Of a stretch of DNA of 64,000 nucleotides, positions 43,985-52,514 are shown in pieces. The translations under genes were made by a program, and so were the position numbers. Position 1 is the stretch's first letter; each line of letters begins with the position of its first letter. This DNA is from an uncultured Pseudomonadota bacterium. Lineage in GTDB: Bacteria > Pseudomonadota > Gammaproteobacteria > Steroidobacterales > Woeseiaceae. The stretch is taken from NCBI GenBank assembly GCA_913055625.1, contig CAJXJW010000003.1, forward strand, positions 1 to 64,000, written 5' to 3'. Under the pieces are notes generated by a model. That model did not search any database and had not been told where the DNA came from. It saw only the letters and a list, made by a program, of their open reading frames with translations.

Positions 43985-46105
43985 CTATTCGCCGGCGGCG
44001 GTCGCGGCGAGATCGTAGCGGAAACCGATGCCGAACAGGACCTGCTCGTCGTCATACGGCGTCGCACCAAGCGACAACACGGACGGAATCGTCGCGGGCC
44101 CGACACCGTCGAGCATCCAGTCGTCCGCCTCGAACATCTGCCACGTCAGGCCGAACTCGAGCAGCAAGCGTTCGGACCAGCGATAGTCGACGCCAACGTG
44201 CAGCGCATCCTGTCGCGTCTCGAATTCGGGAAACGTGTCGGCGCCGCCGGCCAGGGAGTCGATGCGCGTTTCCGACGCGCTGTCCGACTCGCGGTAGTCG
44301 ATGCGCAGGTCGGCCTTGTCGGCAATCTGGCGAATCCGGATCCCGGTGCCGACCGTCGCGAAATCATCCTCGACGTCCGCCGACCAGTCCGGATCGCCGA
44401 ACGATTCGCTACCCACCTGCCGCGACTCCATCGTGTCGATGCCGATGTCGACGTACCACGACACCGTTTCACTGATCGTCCAGTTCAGGTCGGCCGTGAA
44501 GCGCGTTTCCTTGCCCTCGGTCACGCCGAGGCGCGACTCCGTGTAGCTGTCGTCTGCATACAGGCCGTTCAACGCCACGGTGATCGGCCAGTCCACCGGC
44601 GTGATGCCCGCGGTGAAGCGCGCGAACTCGCGGTAGCGGTACGCGAGGTTGTACTTGCGCAGCAGCGGGTTCTGCCCGAGCGACGTGGCGACGGTCTCGT
44701 CGTAGCGGCCGACGTCGCGCTTCTCGGCGCCGCCGCGTCCGTCGAGGGACAGCCAGTCCCAGGGACGCCAGCGGAACCCTAGCCAGCCGGTATCCTGCGT
44801 CTGCTCGGCCACCTCCTGGAAATCGCGGTCCGTCTCGCGACGCGATACCCCGCCGAGCAGTTTCAGGCTGCTGAAGAGCCGGTAACCCGCCTCTGCGGAC
44901 AGCAGTTGCTGCTGATAGCTGTACGGCGTGTTGAGCTCGTTGTCGCCGCTCGGGAAGGCATCCACGATCACTCGCTGCCAGGTCGCGCGCGCCGAGGTGT
45001 TGTCACGTTCGTCGGAACGGTAGAGAAGACGTACGTTTGCCTTCGGCAGTGGCCGCGATGACACCGAGAGCGCAAGATGGGTGACATCAACGCTGCCGTC
45101 CAGGTTCGGCCGTGGCAACGGGTCCGCGGCGATCGTCGTGTTCGTGGTGTACGCGAGGAACGGCGTGTCCTGCGTGATCTCGCCGATGGACGCCGACGCA
45201 CTGACGCTCGTCCGGAACAGCGGCATGTTCACGCCGCCACTCAATGTCAGCTGCTGGTAGCGGCTGTCGGGCGCCTGCGCGAGGGCCGGCATCTCCGCGC
45301 CCGCGGGCACGACGAACGGGTCCTGCCAGGCGAGCGCCGAACTCGCGCTCGACAGGTCGGACAGGAACCAGTCGAGTGCCACGCGCGCCGATTCGCCCTG
45401 GTAGGCCACGCGCAGCTCGATCTCGTCAGTCGTGTAGTCATAAGGGGCTGGCAACAGGCTTGCCGTCGTGTACGACGAGCCGCCCAGCGTCCGCGTGCCC
45501 TCGTTCTCGTGACGACGGAAGTCGACGGAAGCCACGATGCGCGGCGTCAGCGCGTAACGCACGCCGGCCCGCAGATCCGTGCGGTCTCCCTCGATGGCGA
45601 TGCCAGCGAGGCTCGACGCCAGCATCGAGAAGCCTGAGGTCTGCGGTGCCGCAATCCAGTCCGAAGGCAGCGAAAGCAGCGAATCCGAGGATGCGAACAC
45701 CGTTTCCGTCGTGAAATACTCGCGCCGAGGCAGCGCGTTGTACGACGCGTGGTAGCCGAAGCGACCCTGGCCGCCGTCGACCCGGGCGCTGCGCGAATCG
45801 AGCAGCAGGTCCACCGCATCCCAGCGGAGATAGTAGGCATCGCTGCTCAGCGTGCCGCGGCTGTCGAGGTTGCCGTACGCGCCGGACTCGTCGTAGCCCG
45901 TCGCGTCGCCGAAATAGGCCGAGTCGTCGCTGGCGCCGGTCGCACCCGCGGCAACGTCACCGTCGTAGCCGCCGTCGAACGGGCACAGCTCGCAGACCCA
46001 CTCGCTGGTGTCGACAGACTGCGCGTGCGCTGCCGCCGCACCGCCGATCACGAGGATCGCTGCGGTGCACGAGGAAATCAGCCGGCCTTGAAAGTGCGTG
46101 GTCAT
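43985..46105 (-). CDS. MtrB/PioB-family outer-membrane barrel, EET locus 2
   Basis: The 706-residue precursor has a signal peptide (ILVIGGAAAAHAQS), followed closely by CELCP, the same N-terminal CxxC as in the barrel at 12695-14836. Long alternating barrel strands fill the rest, ending FGIGFRYDLAATAAGE. Shared landmarks with the first copy include PRREYFTTETVF (first copy PRRFYDTTATPF), NPLLRKYNLAYR (NPLMRKYNMADR) and the end segment DGVGPATIPSVLSLGA (DGVQPATVPNLLSLGA). It starts six bases after the DmsE gene stop, so the three locus-2 genes form one leftward operon. Its role is the outer-membrane sheath of the electron conduit. Confidence 0.88.
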   Translation of the reverse strand: MTTHFQGRLISSCTAAILVIGGAAAAHAQSVDTSEWVCELCPFDGGYDGDVAAGATGASDDSAYFGDATGYDESGAYGNLDSRGTLSSDAYYLRWDAVDLLLDSRSARVDGGQGRFGYHASYNALPRREYFTTETVFASSDSLLSLPSDWIAAPQTSGFSMLASSLAGIAIEGDRTDLRAGVRYALTPRIVASVDFRRHENEGTRTLGGSSYTTASLLPAPYDYTTDEIELRVAYQGESARVALDWFLSDLSSASSALAWQDPFVVPAGAEMPALAQAPDSRYQQLTLSGGVNMPLFRTSVSASASIGEITQDTPFLAYTTNTTIAADPLPRPNLDGSVDVTHLALSVSSRPLPKANVRLLYRSDERDNTSARATWQRVIVDAFPSGDNELNTPYSYQQQLLSAEAGYRLFSSLKLLGGVSRRETDRDFQEVAEQTQDTGWLGFRWRPWDWLSLDGRGGAEKRDVGRYDETVATSLGQNPLLRKYNLAYRYREFARFTAGITPVDWPITVALNGLYADDSYTESRLGVTEGKETRFTADLNWTISETVSWYVDIGIDTMESRQVGSESFGDPDWSADVEDDFATVGTGIRIRQIADKADLRIDYRESDSASETRIDSLAGGADTFPEFETRQDALHVGVDYRWSERLLLEFGLTWQMFEADDWMLDGVGPATIPSVLSLGATPYDDEQVLFGIGFRYDLAATAAGE

Positions 46106-46111
46106 AACAAC

Positions 46112-47038
46112 CTACCGCATCAGCTTCGAGCCCGACGGGTGGTTCGACCCGTGGACCTGCGAATGACAGTTGAGGCAGCTCTCGCCCAGCAGAAAGCGCG
46201 ATGGCGTGCCGGACGCGAGGCCGCCCGTGTCCATCGCCACGCTGGGGTGGCCCGTTTGCGAATGGCAGGACTGGCACAGGACCGGCGCCCGCTGTGTCAG
46301 CATCGCCGGCTGGTTCGACCCGTGCGGCGAATGGCAGGTCGTGCAGTCTTCCGCGACCGGGGCATGCTCCCAGAGATACGGGCCGCGCTTCTCGGCGTGG
46401 CACTGGTCGCAGGTCTCGTTCACCGTGGCACGCACGAGCTCGCTGCCCACCACATCGCCGTGCGGGCTGTGGCAGGACGTGCAGGCCATCTTGTCCTCGA
46501 CGACGGGATGCGCGAACGCCTTGTGCATTTCAGTGCGCGTCGGCTGGTGGCACTCGTAGCAGACGTCCGCCTGCGAATCGGCCTGCCTCACCGGGTCGAA
46601 CGGGTCGTGCAGCCTGTGACAATCGACGCAGGCCAGGTCCTCGAAATTGTGTGCCGCATCGTGCCAGCCGAAGCCGACATCGCTGCCGTGGCAAGCGAGG
46701 CACTGGGCATTGCCGGCTTCGGCACTGCCCGTTCCGCTGCTCGCGAAGTGCGGCACCGGCGGTCGCTCCTGGCCGCGGCGCACACGACCCGCGTGGTCGT
46801 CGCCCGGCCCGTGGCACGCTTCGCATTGCAGCTGGCCCTGGCCGAACGGGCCGGTGTTCTGTCCCGGCCGGCCGTGCGGCGTGCGAAAGATCGCGTACAC
46901 CGCATCGGCCTCGTGGCAGGACAGGCAGGTATCGGCGCCTTTACGGCTGAAGTCCGGCGATTCCTCGTCTTGAGACGAGACTGGCCCTGGCGCCATGAGC
47001 GCCAGGGCCAGCAACAGACCGATCCGTCGCAGCGGCAC
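46112..47038 (-). CDS. DmsE/MtrA-type decaheme c-type cytochrome, EET locus 2
   Basis: The 308-residue precursor probably starts with GTG at 47038, giving a signal peptide (PLRRIGLLLALALMAPGPVSSQ) and an overlap of 18 nt with the end of the OmcA/MtrC gene. No suitable ATG exists. Ten CxxCH sites are present: CLSCH, CEACH, CLACH, CVDCH, CYECH, CTSCH, CDQCH, CTTCH, CQSCH and CLNCH. The C-terminal tail HGSNHPSGSKLMR is identical to that of the locus-1 DmsE. It would fill the MtrB barrel encoded next. Locus 2 has no 18-heme partner between OmcA/MtrC and DmsE, the main difference from locus 1. Confidence 0.9.
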   Translation of the reverse strand: MPLRRIGLLLALALMAPGPVSSQDEESPDFSRKGADTCLSCHEADAVYAIFRTPHGRPGQNTGPFGQGQLQCEACHGPGDDHAGRVRRGQERPPVPHFASSGTGSAEAGNAQCLACHGSDVGFGWHDAAHNFEDLACVDCHRLHDPFDPVRQADSQADVCYECHQPTRTEMHKAFAHPVVEDKMACTSCHSPHGDVVGSELVRATVNETCDQCHAEKRGPYLWEHAPVAEDCTTCHSPHGSNQPAMLTQRAPVLCQSCHSQTGHPSVAMDTGGLASGTPSRFLLGESCLNCHSQVHGSNHPSGSKLMR

Positions 47039-47052
47039 AGGTGGCCGAGCCC

Positions 47053-49272
47053 CTAGTTGAACTCGAACCCGTCGACGCCGTGCATGTCCCGGACATCCGA
47101 CGAGCGGCCGGGGCCGTGGCAGAGACTGCAAGTCTCGACGCCTGACGATACCAGCGCACCGGTCTCCGCCTTGGTCGCCGTGAAGTCGCCACCATTCTGG
47201 AGCATGTGCTGACTCGCAACGTCCGACGTGTGACAGCTCGAACAGACCGACGCGTTCGGCGAAATGACAACATCGTCCGCCAGGCTCGACCGGTCCGCAC
47301 CGACATCCACCGTCGTCCCCGGAATGACCGCCGGGTCGACCGGGTAGTACGTATCCTCGAGGTGGCAGCCTTCGCAGTTGTTCAGGTGCCCCGGGTATAC
47401 GATGCCGTTGTAGTCGTGCGCGGAGTTGTTGTAGCCGCAGATACCGACGTTGCCGGCATGAATCCGGTGAATCATCCGCTTCAGGTCGATGGCTTCGTCG
47501 TCCAGGCCAAGTTCCATGTCACAGGCCGAACCCGCCACGCGGCGATTGACGTCCGTCGCATTCGGGTTGTGGCAGGTTGAACACACCTCGGTGTTGCCGC
47601 TGCGGTTGTCACCGTGCAACGCCAGGTTCTTGTGGCAGTCGTTGCACTTGTCGATGTCGACTATGCTGCGACGGGATACGGCCGTGGCATCCGTGATGCC
47701 GAAGGCGAGCACGGCCGACGACACCGGCAGGTTGTCGAGCGCACCGTCGACGTCCACCGCCGCGCGCCCTTCGAGGACGGCGAGGCCGGAGCCGGTAATG
47801 CCCGTCGGTACCGCCACGTCGGCCGACTTGGTGAACGTGTTCGAGCCGTCGTTCGTCGCGCCGGACTGGAAGTTGATCTGGATCGGCGCGAACGGCGCAC
47901 CGCTGGCGGCTGGCCGCGCGAGGTCGTCATTCGGGTCGACGTTGCCGAGCGCGGTCGTCGTCCAGGCGAGATCCAGGTTCAGGCGCGAACTGCCGATCTG
48001 GAACGGGCCCGCCGGGTCGTTGATGTCGTAGGACGTTCCGTCCTGCGGATTCGTCACCCGGATCGTCGCCTCGGGAATCTGTCCGGGGGCGGTGTTCGTC
48101 ACGCTGACGACTTCGTAGGCAAAAGCCTCGTTCGCGACGACTTCCTTGAGCTCGTGCGCCTTGGCGACCTGAACGTCGCCATTGTTCACGGTCGCGTCAG
48201 GGCCGTGGCAATCGAGGCACTGCGTATCGTCCGTGAACGTGAAGCCGCCCGGGTGACCGCCGTTCGCCCAGTCGATGTCGTCGTGGCAGGTGCCGCAGGC
48301 CGCGCGGTTCGCAACCAGCCGCCAGTTGCTGGCGTCGGGCGTGTCGGCATCAGACTCCTCGTGGCAGGTCGTGCAGTTGCGCACGTCCTGCGGGAAAACG
48401 ATGTCCGAGTAGTCGTGCACGCTGCCGCCGTGACCGACGACGAAATAGCCCTCCGACAGGTTCACGCCGTAGTGGATCTTGTGGATCATCACCTTCATGT
48501 CGACGGAGCCGCCCCACGCCTCGGCCGCGGTGTCGCCGTCGATCGAGTAGGGATTGTGGCAGGTCACGCAATAGGTCACGTCGGTGCGCGGCCCGCCATG
48601 GAACTCGAGACGGTCGTGACACGCGTCGCAGGTGTCGTTGTCCACGATATTGCGTGTGAACGTCGGGGCGCCGCCCGCTGGCACGAAGTCGTAGATGCCG
48701 TTCGAGGAATTCGGCGCCTGGTTGCGGATCTCGATGCCGATCCGGTGTGACTTCATCTCGTCGTAGGTCGGGCCGGCCGGGTACGCCGTCAGCGCGTTCG
48801 CGAACGTGTAGGTGTAGGTGCCGTCGTCGTTGTCCGTGAACGTGCCGGCCGTGGCGGTCTCGGTGGTCGCCTGCGCGTTTGCGATACCGCCGCTGTCACG
48901 GGTCACGTAGGACTGCCACTCGCTCGAGCCGCCCGCGCTGCCGGGCGAGAGCTGCGAGATCATGAAGCGGATGTCGCCGGCGGGCAGGCCGACGAGCCCC
49001 TGGTCGAGGTCATTGGTCAGCGTCAGTTCGACGGTCGGCGCGCCCCCGCCAGCGGGGACCGTGACGCTGCCGATCTGGATATTGATCTTGTCGGCGCTGT
49101 CGACGGGAATGCCGCCACCGCTGCCTCCCGGCGGCCCGGGCGGCCCCGGAGGACCCGCCGGTCCAGCCGGCCCCTGGGCGCCTGTCGCCCCGTCATCACC
49201 CTCGCAGCCCACCAGCATCAGCGCGGCAGCCAGCACGGCCAGCCATGCGCCTCCAGACGCGCGTATTTTCAT
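47053..49272 (-). CDS. OmcA/MtrC-family surface decaheme lipoprotein with collagen-like stalk, EET locus 2
   Basis: The 739-residue protein starts at ATG 49272 behind GAGGG. It has a lipobox (ALMLVGC), then GDDGATGAQGPAGPAGPPG and more Gly-X-Y triplets ending in a glycine-rich linker. Ten hemes occur as five plus five: CDACH, CVTCH, CTTCH, CGTCH, CLDCH and CNDCH, CSTCH, CEGCH, CSSCH, CSLCH, separated by beta-rich domains. It is a paralogue of the locus-1 surface cytochrome: both have MIHKIH after heme 2, FPQDVRNCTTCH or HPQDIRNCTTCH at heme 3, and a similar domain order. It would be the extracellular terminal reductase of locus 2. A 289-base divergent region separates it from the diheme cytochrome operon. 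Confidence 0.92.
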   Translation of the reverse strand: MKIRASGGAWLAVLAAALMLVGCEGDDGATGAQGPAGPAGPPGPPGPPGGSGGGIPVDSADKINIQIGSVTVPAGGGAPTVELTLTNDLDQGLVGLPAGDIRFMISQLSPGSAGGSSEWQSYVTRDSGGIANAQATTETATAGTFTDNDDGTYTYTFANALTAYPAGPTYDEMKSHRIGIEIRNQAPNSSNGIYDFVPAGGAPTFTRNIVDNDTCDACHDRLEFHGGPRTDVTYCVTCHNPYSIDGDTAAEAWGGSVDMKVMIHKIHYGVNLSEGYFVVGHGGSVHDYSDIVFPQDVRNCTTCHEESDADTPDASNWRLVANRAACGTCHDDIDWANGGHPGGFTFTDDTQCLDCHGPDATVNNGDVQVAKAHELKEVVANEAFAYEVVSVTNTAPGQIPEATIRVTNPQDGTSYDINDPAGPFQIGSSRLNLDLAWTTTALGNVDPNDDLARPAASGAPFAPIQINFQSGATNDGSNTFTKSADVAVPTGITGSGLAVLEGRAAVDVDGALDNLPVSSAVLAFGITDATAVSRRSIVDIDKCNDCHKNLALHGDNRSGNTEVCSTCHNPNATDVNRRVAGSACDMELGLDDEAIDLKRMIHRIHAGNVGICGYNNSAHDYNGIVYPGHLNNCEGCHLEDTYYPVDPAVIPGTTVDVGADRSSLADDVVISPNASVCSSCHTSDVASQHMLQNGGDFTATKAETGALVSSGVETCSLCHGPGRSSDVRDMHGVDGFEFN

Positions 49273-49479
49273 GACAGCACCCTCAATTCGCACCGGATTC
49301 GGCGCGTCCCCTGGTTTCCCGGTCTTCGCCCAGTCTGGACTCGTTTTAGCAAACCCGGTGCGGCATTCTTATTACGGGTTGTACCTATCGCTCCCGGAAC
49401 GCACCCTGGCGTTGCGGCAAGTACTTACGTGCTTGTAACGCGCGGGTCTTTGCAAGGGTGCTAACGTTGGCCGTGGCGC

Positions 49480-49517
49480 TATAATCAGGTGCCGATCAGC
49501 CTGCAACGCTGATCGGC
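49480..49517 (+). promoter_or_regulatory. -10 box followed by a 10-bp perfect inverted repeat
   Basis: TATAAT lies at 49480-49485. Immediately after the expected transcription start is GCCGATCAGC (49491-49500) and its exact inverse GCTGATCGGC (49508-49517), with a 7-base loop. No good -35 box is found at 17 bases, so an activator may be needed. The repeat could be an operator or a 5' mRNA hairpin of the diheme cytochrome operon. Confidence 0.45.
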
Positions 49518-49561
49518 CGCGGCGGCGTGGCGCGCCACCGTCTTCGCAGGAGTCCATAACG

Positions 49562-50170
49562 ATGAATCGCCCTACCCTCTTCTCTATTCTTGCGCTGGCT
49601 TGCGTATCCGCCCCGATGTCCGCGGCTGCCGTGGAGGAACTCGCGAGCGAGTGCAACGATTGCCACGGTGACAACGGAGTCAGCCAGTGGAGCGACATGC
49701 CCACGATCGCCGGCATCGACGCCTTCACCAGTTCCGAGGCACTGTACGCCTACCGCGACGAAGCACGCCCGTGCCACGAGTCGACATGGCGCCAGGGCGA
49801 CACGAGCCGCCCGGCGACGACGATGTGCGCGGAGACCACTGACCTCACCGACGAGCAGATCGAGGCGATCGCCGAACACTACGCCGGCTTGCCGTTCGTC
49901 GCCGCGAAGCAGGATTTCGACGCGGCACTCGCCGCCAAGGGCAAGGCCGTGCATGACGCCGGCTGCGACCGCTGCCATTCCGACGGCGGCTCGAACGTGG
50001 ACGACGAAGCCAGCATCCTCGCCGGCCAGCAGATGGGCTACCTGAAACTGGCGATGGCCGAGTACCGTTCGGGCGAGCGCGATCAGCCGGACAAAATGCA
50101 GGAAGAAATCGGCAAGCTCTCGGACGACGACGTCAAGGCGCTGCTGCACTACTACGCCAGCCAGCAATGA
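49562..50170 (+). CDS. Periplasmic diheme cytochrome c (c4-like)
   Basis: The 202-residue precursor starts at ATG 49562 with AGGAG nine bases upstream. It has a signal peptide (ILALACVSAPMSAAA) and two class-I cytochrome c domains with heme sites CNDCHG (Cys31) and CDRCHS (Cys135). The first domain is longer and contains extra cysteines (71 and 89). The closest families are cytochrome c4 and the diheme subunit of flavocytochrome c. It opens the rightward operon of locus 2 and probably shuttles electrons in the periplasm between NapC, the conduit and other partners. Its stop overlaps the next start by four bases. Confidence 0.87.
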   Translation: MNRPTLFSILALACVSAPMSAAAVEELASECNDCHGDNGVSQWSDMPTIAGIDAFTSSEALYAYRDEARPCHESTWRQGDTSRPATTMCAETTDLTDEQIEAIAEHYAGLPFVAAKQDFDAALAAKGKAVHDAGCDRCHSDGGSNVDDEASILAGQQMGYLKLAMAEYRSGERDQPDKMQEEIGKLSDDDVKALLHYYASQQ

Positions 50171-50559
50171 GTTCGGCACCGGATGTCGCGGGTCATGTCC
50201 GCGAACTGTTTGCGACCATCGACCGCAAGGACACGGACGGCTTCGTCGATTTCCTGACGGAGGATGCGGTCATTCGCTTCGGTTCCGGGCCGTCCGTCGA
50301 AGGGCGTGCCGGCATTCGCGAAATGATCGGCGGATTTTTCGCCAGCATCCAGGCCGTGGCGCACGATCTCGCCTTTGCAGAGCAGGTCGACAACCGGCTC
50401 ATTTGCGAAGGCACCGTCACCTACACGCGGCACGACGATTCCGCGGTGACACTCCCGTTCGCGAACGTGCTGGACCTGGCCGGCGACGGCCCGCGGCCGC
50501 CGATCCGGCACTACAAGGTCTACATCGACATCGCACCGCTGTACGCCGGCGGGGACTGA
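50167..50559 (+). CDS. SnoaL-like (NTF2-fold) protein
   Basis: The 130-residue product overlaps the cytochrome c stop (ATGA). It reads as a single cone-shaped NTF2/SnoaL domain: VRELFATIDRKDTDGFVDFLTEDAVIRFG, then VEGRAGIREMIGGFFASIQAV, then ICEGTVTYTRHDDSAVTLPFANVLDL and HYKVYIDIAPLYA. Family members include small isomerases, hydrolases and binding proteins. There is no signal peptide, so it is cytosolic despite its place in a cytochrome operon. Its role there is unknown. Confidence 0.82.
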   Translation: MSSAPDVAGHVRELFATIDRKDTDGFVDFLTEDAVIRFGSGPSVEGRAGIREMIGGFFASIQAVAHDLAFAEQVDNRLICEGTVTYTRHDDSAVTLPFANVLDLAGDGPRPPIRHYKVYIDIAPLYAGGD

Positions 50560-50581
50560 TCCAACCAGCGGCCGGCTTGTC

Positions 50582-51868
50582 GTGAGTGTCGACGCCGTCA
50601 TCGCGAACGTCGCTCGACGGCTCAACCGCCAGTTCCTCGCGTCGACCACCCCGTCCGGCCCGGTCGCCTTGCCGCCGCCGGACCCGGACGCGACCTACCT
50701 GCTCTACCTGCACATCCCGTTCTGCCGCTCTTTGTGCCCGTTCTGCTCGTTTCACAGGGTCCGGTTCTCCGCGGGCCCGGCGCATGCGTATTTCGACTGT
50801 CTCGACCGCGAGATCGAGACCGTGGCAGCGCAGGGCTACCGTTTCGACGAGGTCTACGTCGGCGGCGGCACGCCGACCGTTCTGCCGGATCGCCTCCTCG
50901 ACACCATCACGCGGCTGCGGCAAGCGCACCCGGTCCGTGACGTGTCCGTGGAAACGAACCCCAACGAACTGACCCGTGCGGACCACGAACGGCTGGCGGC
51001 CGCCGGCGTATCGCGCCTGTCCATCGGCGTGCAGAGCTTCGACGACAGCCTGCTGCGCGAAATGCACCGCTACGAACCCTACGGCAGCGGCGACGACGTG
51101 TGCCGCCACATCGAGGAACTGCGCGGCGTGTACGACACGGTCAACGTGGACATGATCTTCAACCTGCCGCACCAGGACGAGGCGGCGTTGGCGGCCGACC
51201 TCGACATCCTGACGCGTCGCCTCGCCGCGGACCAGGTCTCGTTCTACCCGCTGATGGCGGCCGGCGACGCACGCGTGGCGGTGGAACAGACCATGGGCCG
51301 GGTGGGCCACAAGCGCGAGCGGCGCTACTACGAGCAGATCGCGGGGCGCTTCGCCGACGCCGGGTATACGCGAAATTCCGCATGGTGCTTCTCCCGCGGC
51401 ACCGGCATGGTCGACGAGTACATCGTCCAGCGGGAGGAGTACGTGGGGCTCGGAAGCGGCGCCTTCAGCTTTCTCCGCGGTGCGATGTACGCGAGCACGT
51501 TCTCGAACCGGCAGTACGCGAAGCACGTCGCTGCAGGCGGTACCGGGACCGTCCTCGAACGGCACATGGGCAATCGCGAGCAAATGCGCTATTACCTGTT
51601 GATGCAGCTGTTCGGGGGCGACCTCGATATCGCCGCGGCTGAGCAGCGCTTCGGCGGGCGTTTCGAGAAGCACCTCTGGCCCGAGATTTCGGCTTTACGG
51701 CTGATCGGGGCGGTGCAAGCGGAAGACGGCAGGCTTCGGCTGACGGAGCGAGGTTTTTACCTGTGGGTGGTTCTGATGCGCGAGTTCTTCACCGGCATCA
51801 ACCGCCTGCGCCAGAACTTGCGGCAGCAGCAGGCGCCGGGCCTGCGAGCCGCGCATGCAGGGGAGTAA
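50582..51868 (+). CDS. HemN-like radical SAM protein (coproporphyrinogen III oxidase family)
   Basis: The 428-residue protein starts with GTG at 50582. The radical SAM motif is C48-x3-C52-x2-C55 in LHIPFCRSLCPFCSFHRV. Other family marks are VYVGGGTPTVL, VSVETNPNELT, SRLSIGVQSFDDSLLREMHR and the phenylalanine in NVDMIFNLPHQ. Relatives are anaerobic coproporphyrinogen oxidase HemN, the heme chaperone HemW and the heme-degrading HutW/ChuW. The C-terminal part differs from HemN and has a winged-helix-like end. Its place between cytochrome genes suggests heme supply or heme handling for the multiheme proteins, but which of the three activities it has is not clear. Confidence 0.85.
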   Translation: MSVDAVIANVARRLNRQFLASTTPSGPVALPPPDPDATYLLYLHIPFCRSLCPFCSFHRVRFSAGPAHAYFDCLDREIETVAAQGYRFDEVYVGGGTPTVLPDRLLDTITRLRQAHPVRDVSVETNPNELTRADHERLAAAGVSRLSIGVQSFDDSLLREMHRYEPYGSGDDVCRHIEELRGVYDTVNVDMIFNLPHQDEAALAADLDILTRRLAADQVSFYPLMAAGDARVAVEQTMGRVGHKRERRYYEQIAGRFADAGYTRNSAWCFSRGTGMVDEYIVQREEYVGLGSGAFSFLRGAMYASTFSNRQYAKHVAAGGTGTVLERHMGNREQMRYYLLMQLFGGDLDIAAAEQRFGGRFEKHLWPEISALRLIGAVQAEDGRLRLTERGFYLWVVLMREFFTGINRLRQNLRQQQAPGLRAAHAGE

Positions 51869-51872
51869 GACG

Positions 51873-52514
51873 ATGGCTGACGACGACAACGATACGCTGT
51901 CCGGGAGACTCTGGCAGCGTCCGAAGAGCAAATGGCTGCTGGGCATCCCGATCGGCGGCTTTCTCGCGCTGGGACTCGGGGCGATCCTGCTCGGCACGAT
52001 GAACTACACGCTGCACAAGACCAGTGAGACGGAGTTCTGCTACGTCTGCCACTCGCACGAGCAGTTCATCAAACCGGAGTACGAGGCCTCGTCGCACTTC
52101 AGCAATGCGTCGGGCGTGCGCGCGGGTTGCGCCGATTGCCACCTGCCGCACGACAACTGGTTCTCACTGGTCAGCACCAAGATCATCGTGTCCTTCGACA
52201 TCATTCCGGAGCTGATGGGCAAGATCGATACGGCCGAGAAGTACGAGGAACACCGCGCGGAGATGGCGCAGGCCGTCTGGCGCGAGTTCAAGGAAAACGA
52301 CTCCGCGTTCTGCCGCAGCTGCCATGCGTTCGACGCCATGGATTTCGAGGCGCAGGACCGGCGCACTGCCCGCGGGCACCAGCGCGCGGCCGAGAAGGGC
52401 GAGACCTGCATCGATTGCCACTACGGCATCGTGCACAAGGAACCCGAGAACGCCTCCGAGCTGATGCGCGAAATCGCCGCCGAGTTCGCCGATGGCGACG
52501 CTGCCGGCGGCTGA
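51873..52514 (+). CDS. NapC/NirT-family tetraheme quinol dehydrogenase, EET locus 2
   Basis: The 213-residue protein starts at ATG 51873 behind AGGGGAG. An earlier ATG at 51855 overlaps the upstream gene and has no ribosome site. One N-terminal membrane helix (WLLGIPIGGFLALGLGAILLG) is followed by four canonical hemes at Cys56 (CYVCH), Cys86 (CADCH), Cys147 (CRSCH) and Cys179 (CIDCH). It is a paralogue of the NapC at 19998-20645 (shared KWLLGIP or YWWLLGIP, SASGVQ or NASGVR before heme 2, CIDCH-GI-H at heme 4). It would draw electrons from the quinol pool for the locus-2 conduit. It overlaps the following frdC start by 23 bases. Confidence 0.9.
   Translation: MADDDNDTLSGRLWQRPKSKWLLGIPIGGFLALGLGAILLGTMNYTLHKTSETEFCYVCHSHEQFIKPEYEASSHFSNASGVRAGCADCHLPHDNWFSLVSTKIIVSFDIIPELMGKIDTAEKYEEHRAEMAQAVWREFKENDSAFCRSCHAFDAMDFEAQDRRTARGHQRAAEKGETCIDCHYGIVHKEPENASELMREIAAEFADGDAAGG

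Noticed and set aside
49450-49455. TTGCAA as a -35 box for the TATAAT at 49480
   Set aside because: The spacing is 24 bases, too long for a sigma-70 promoter.
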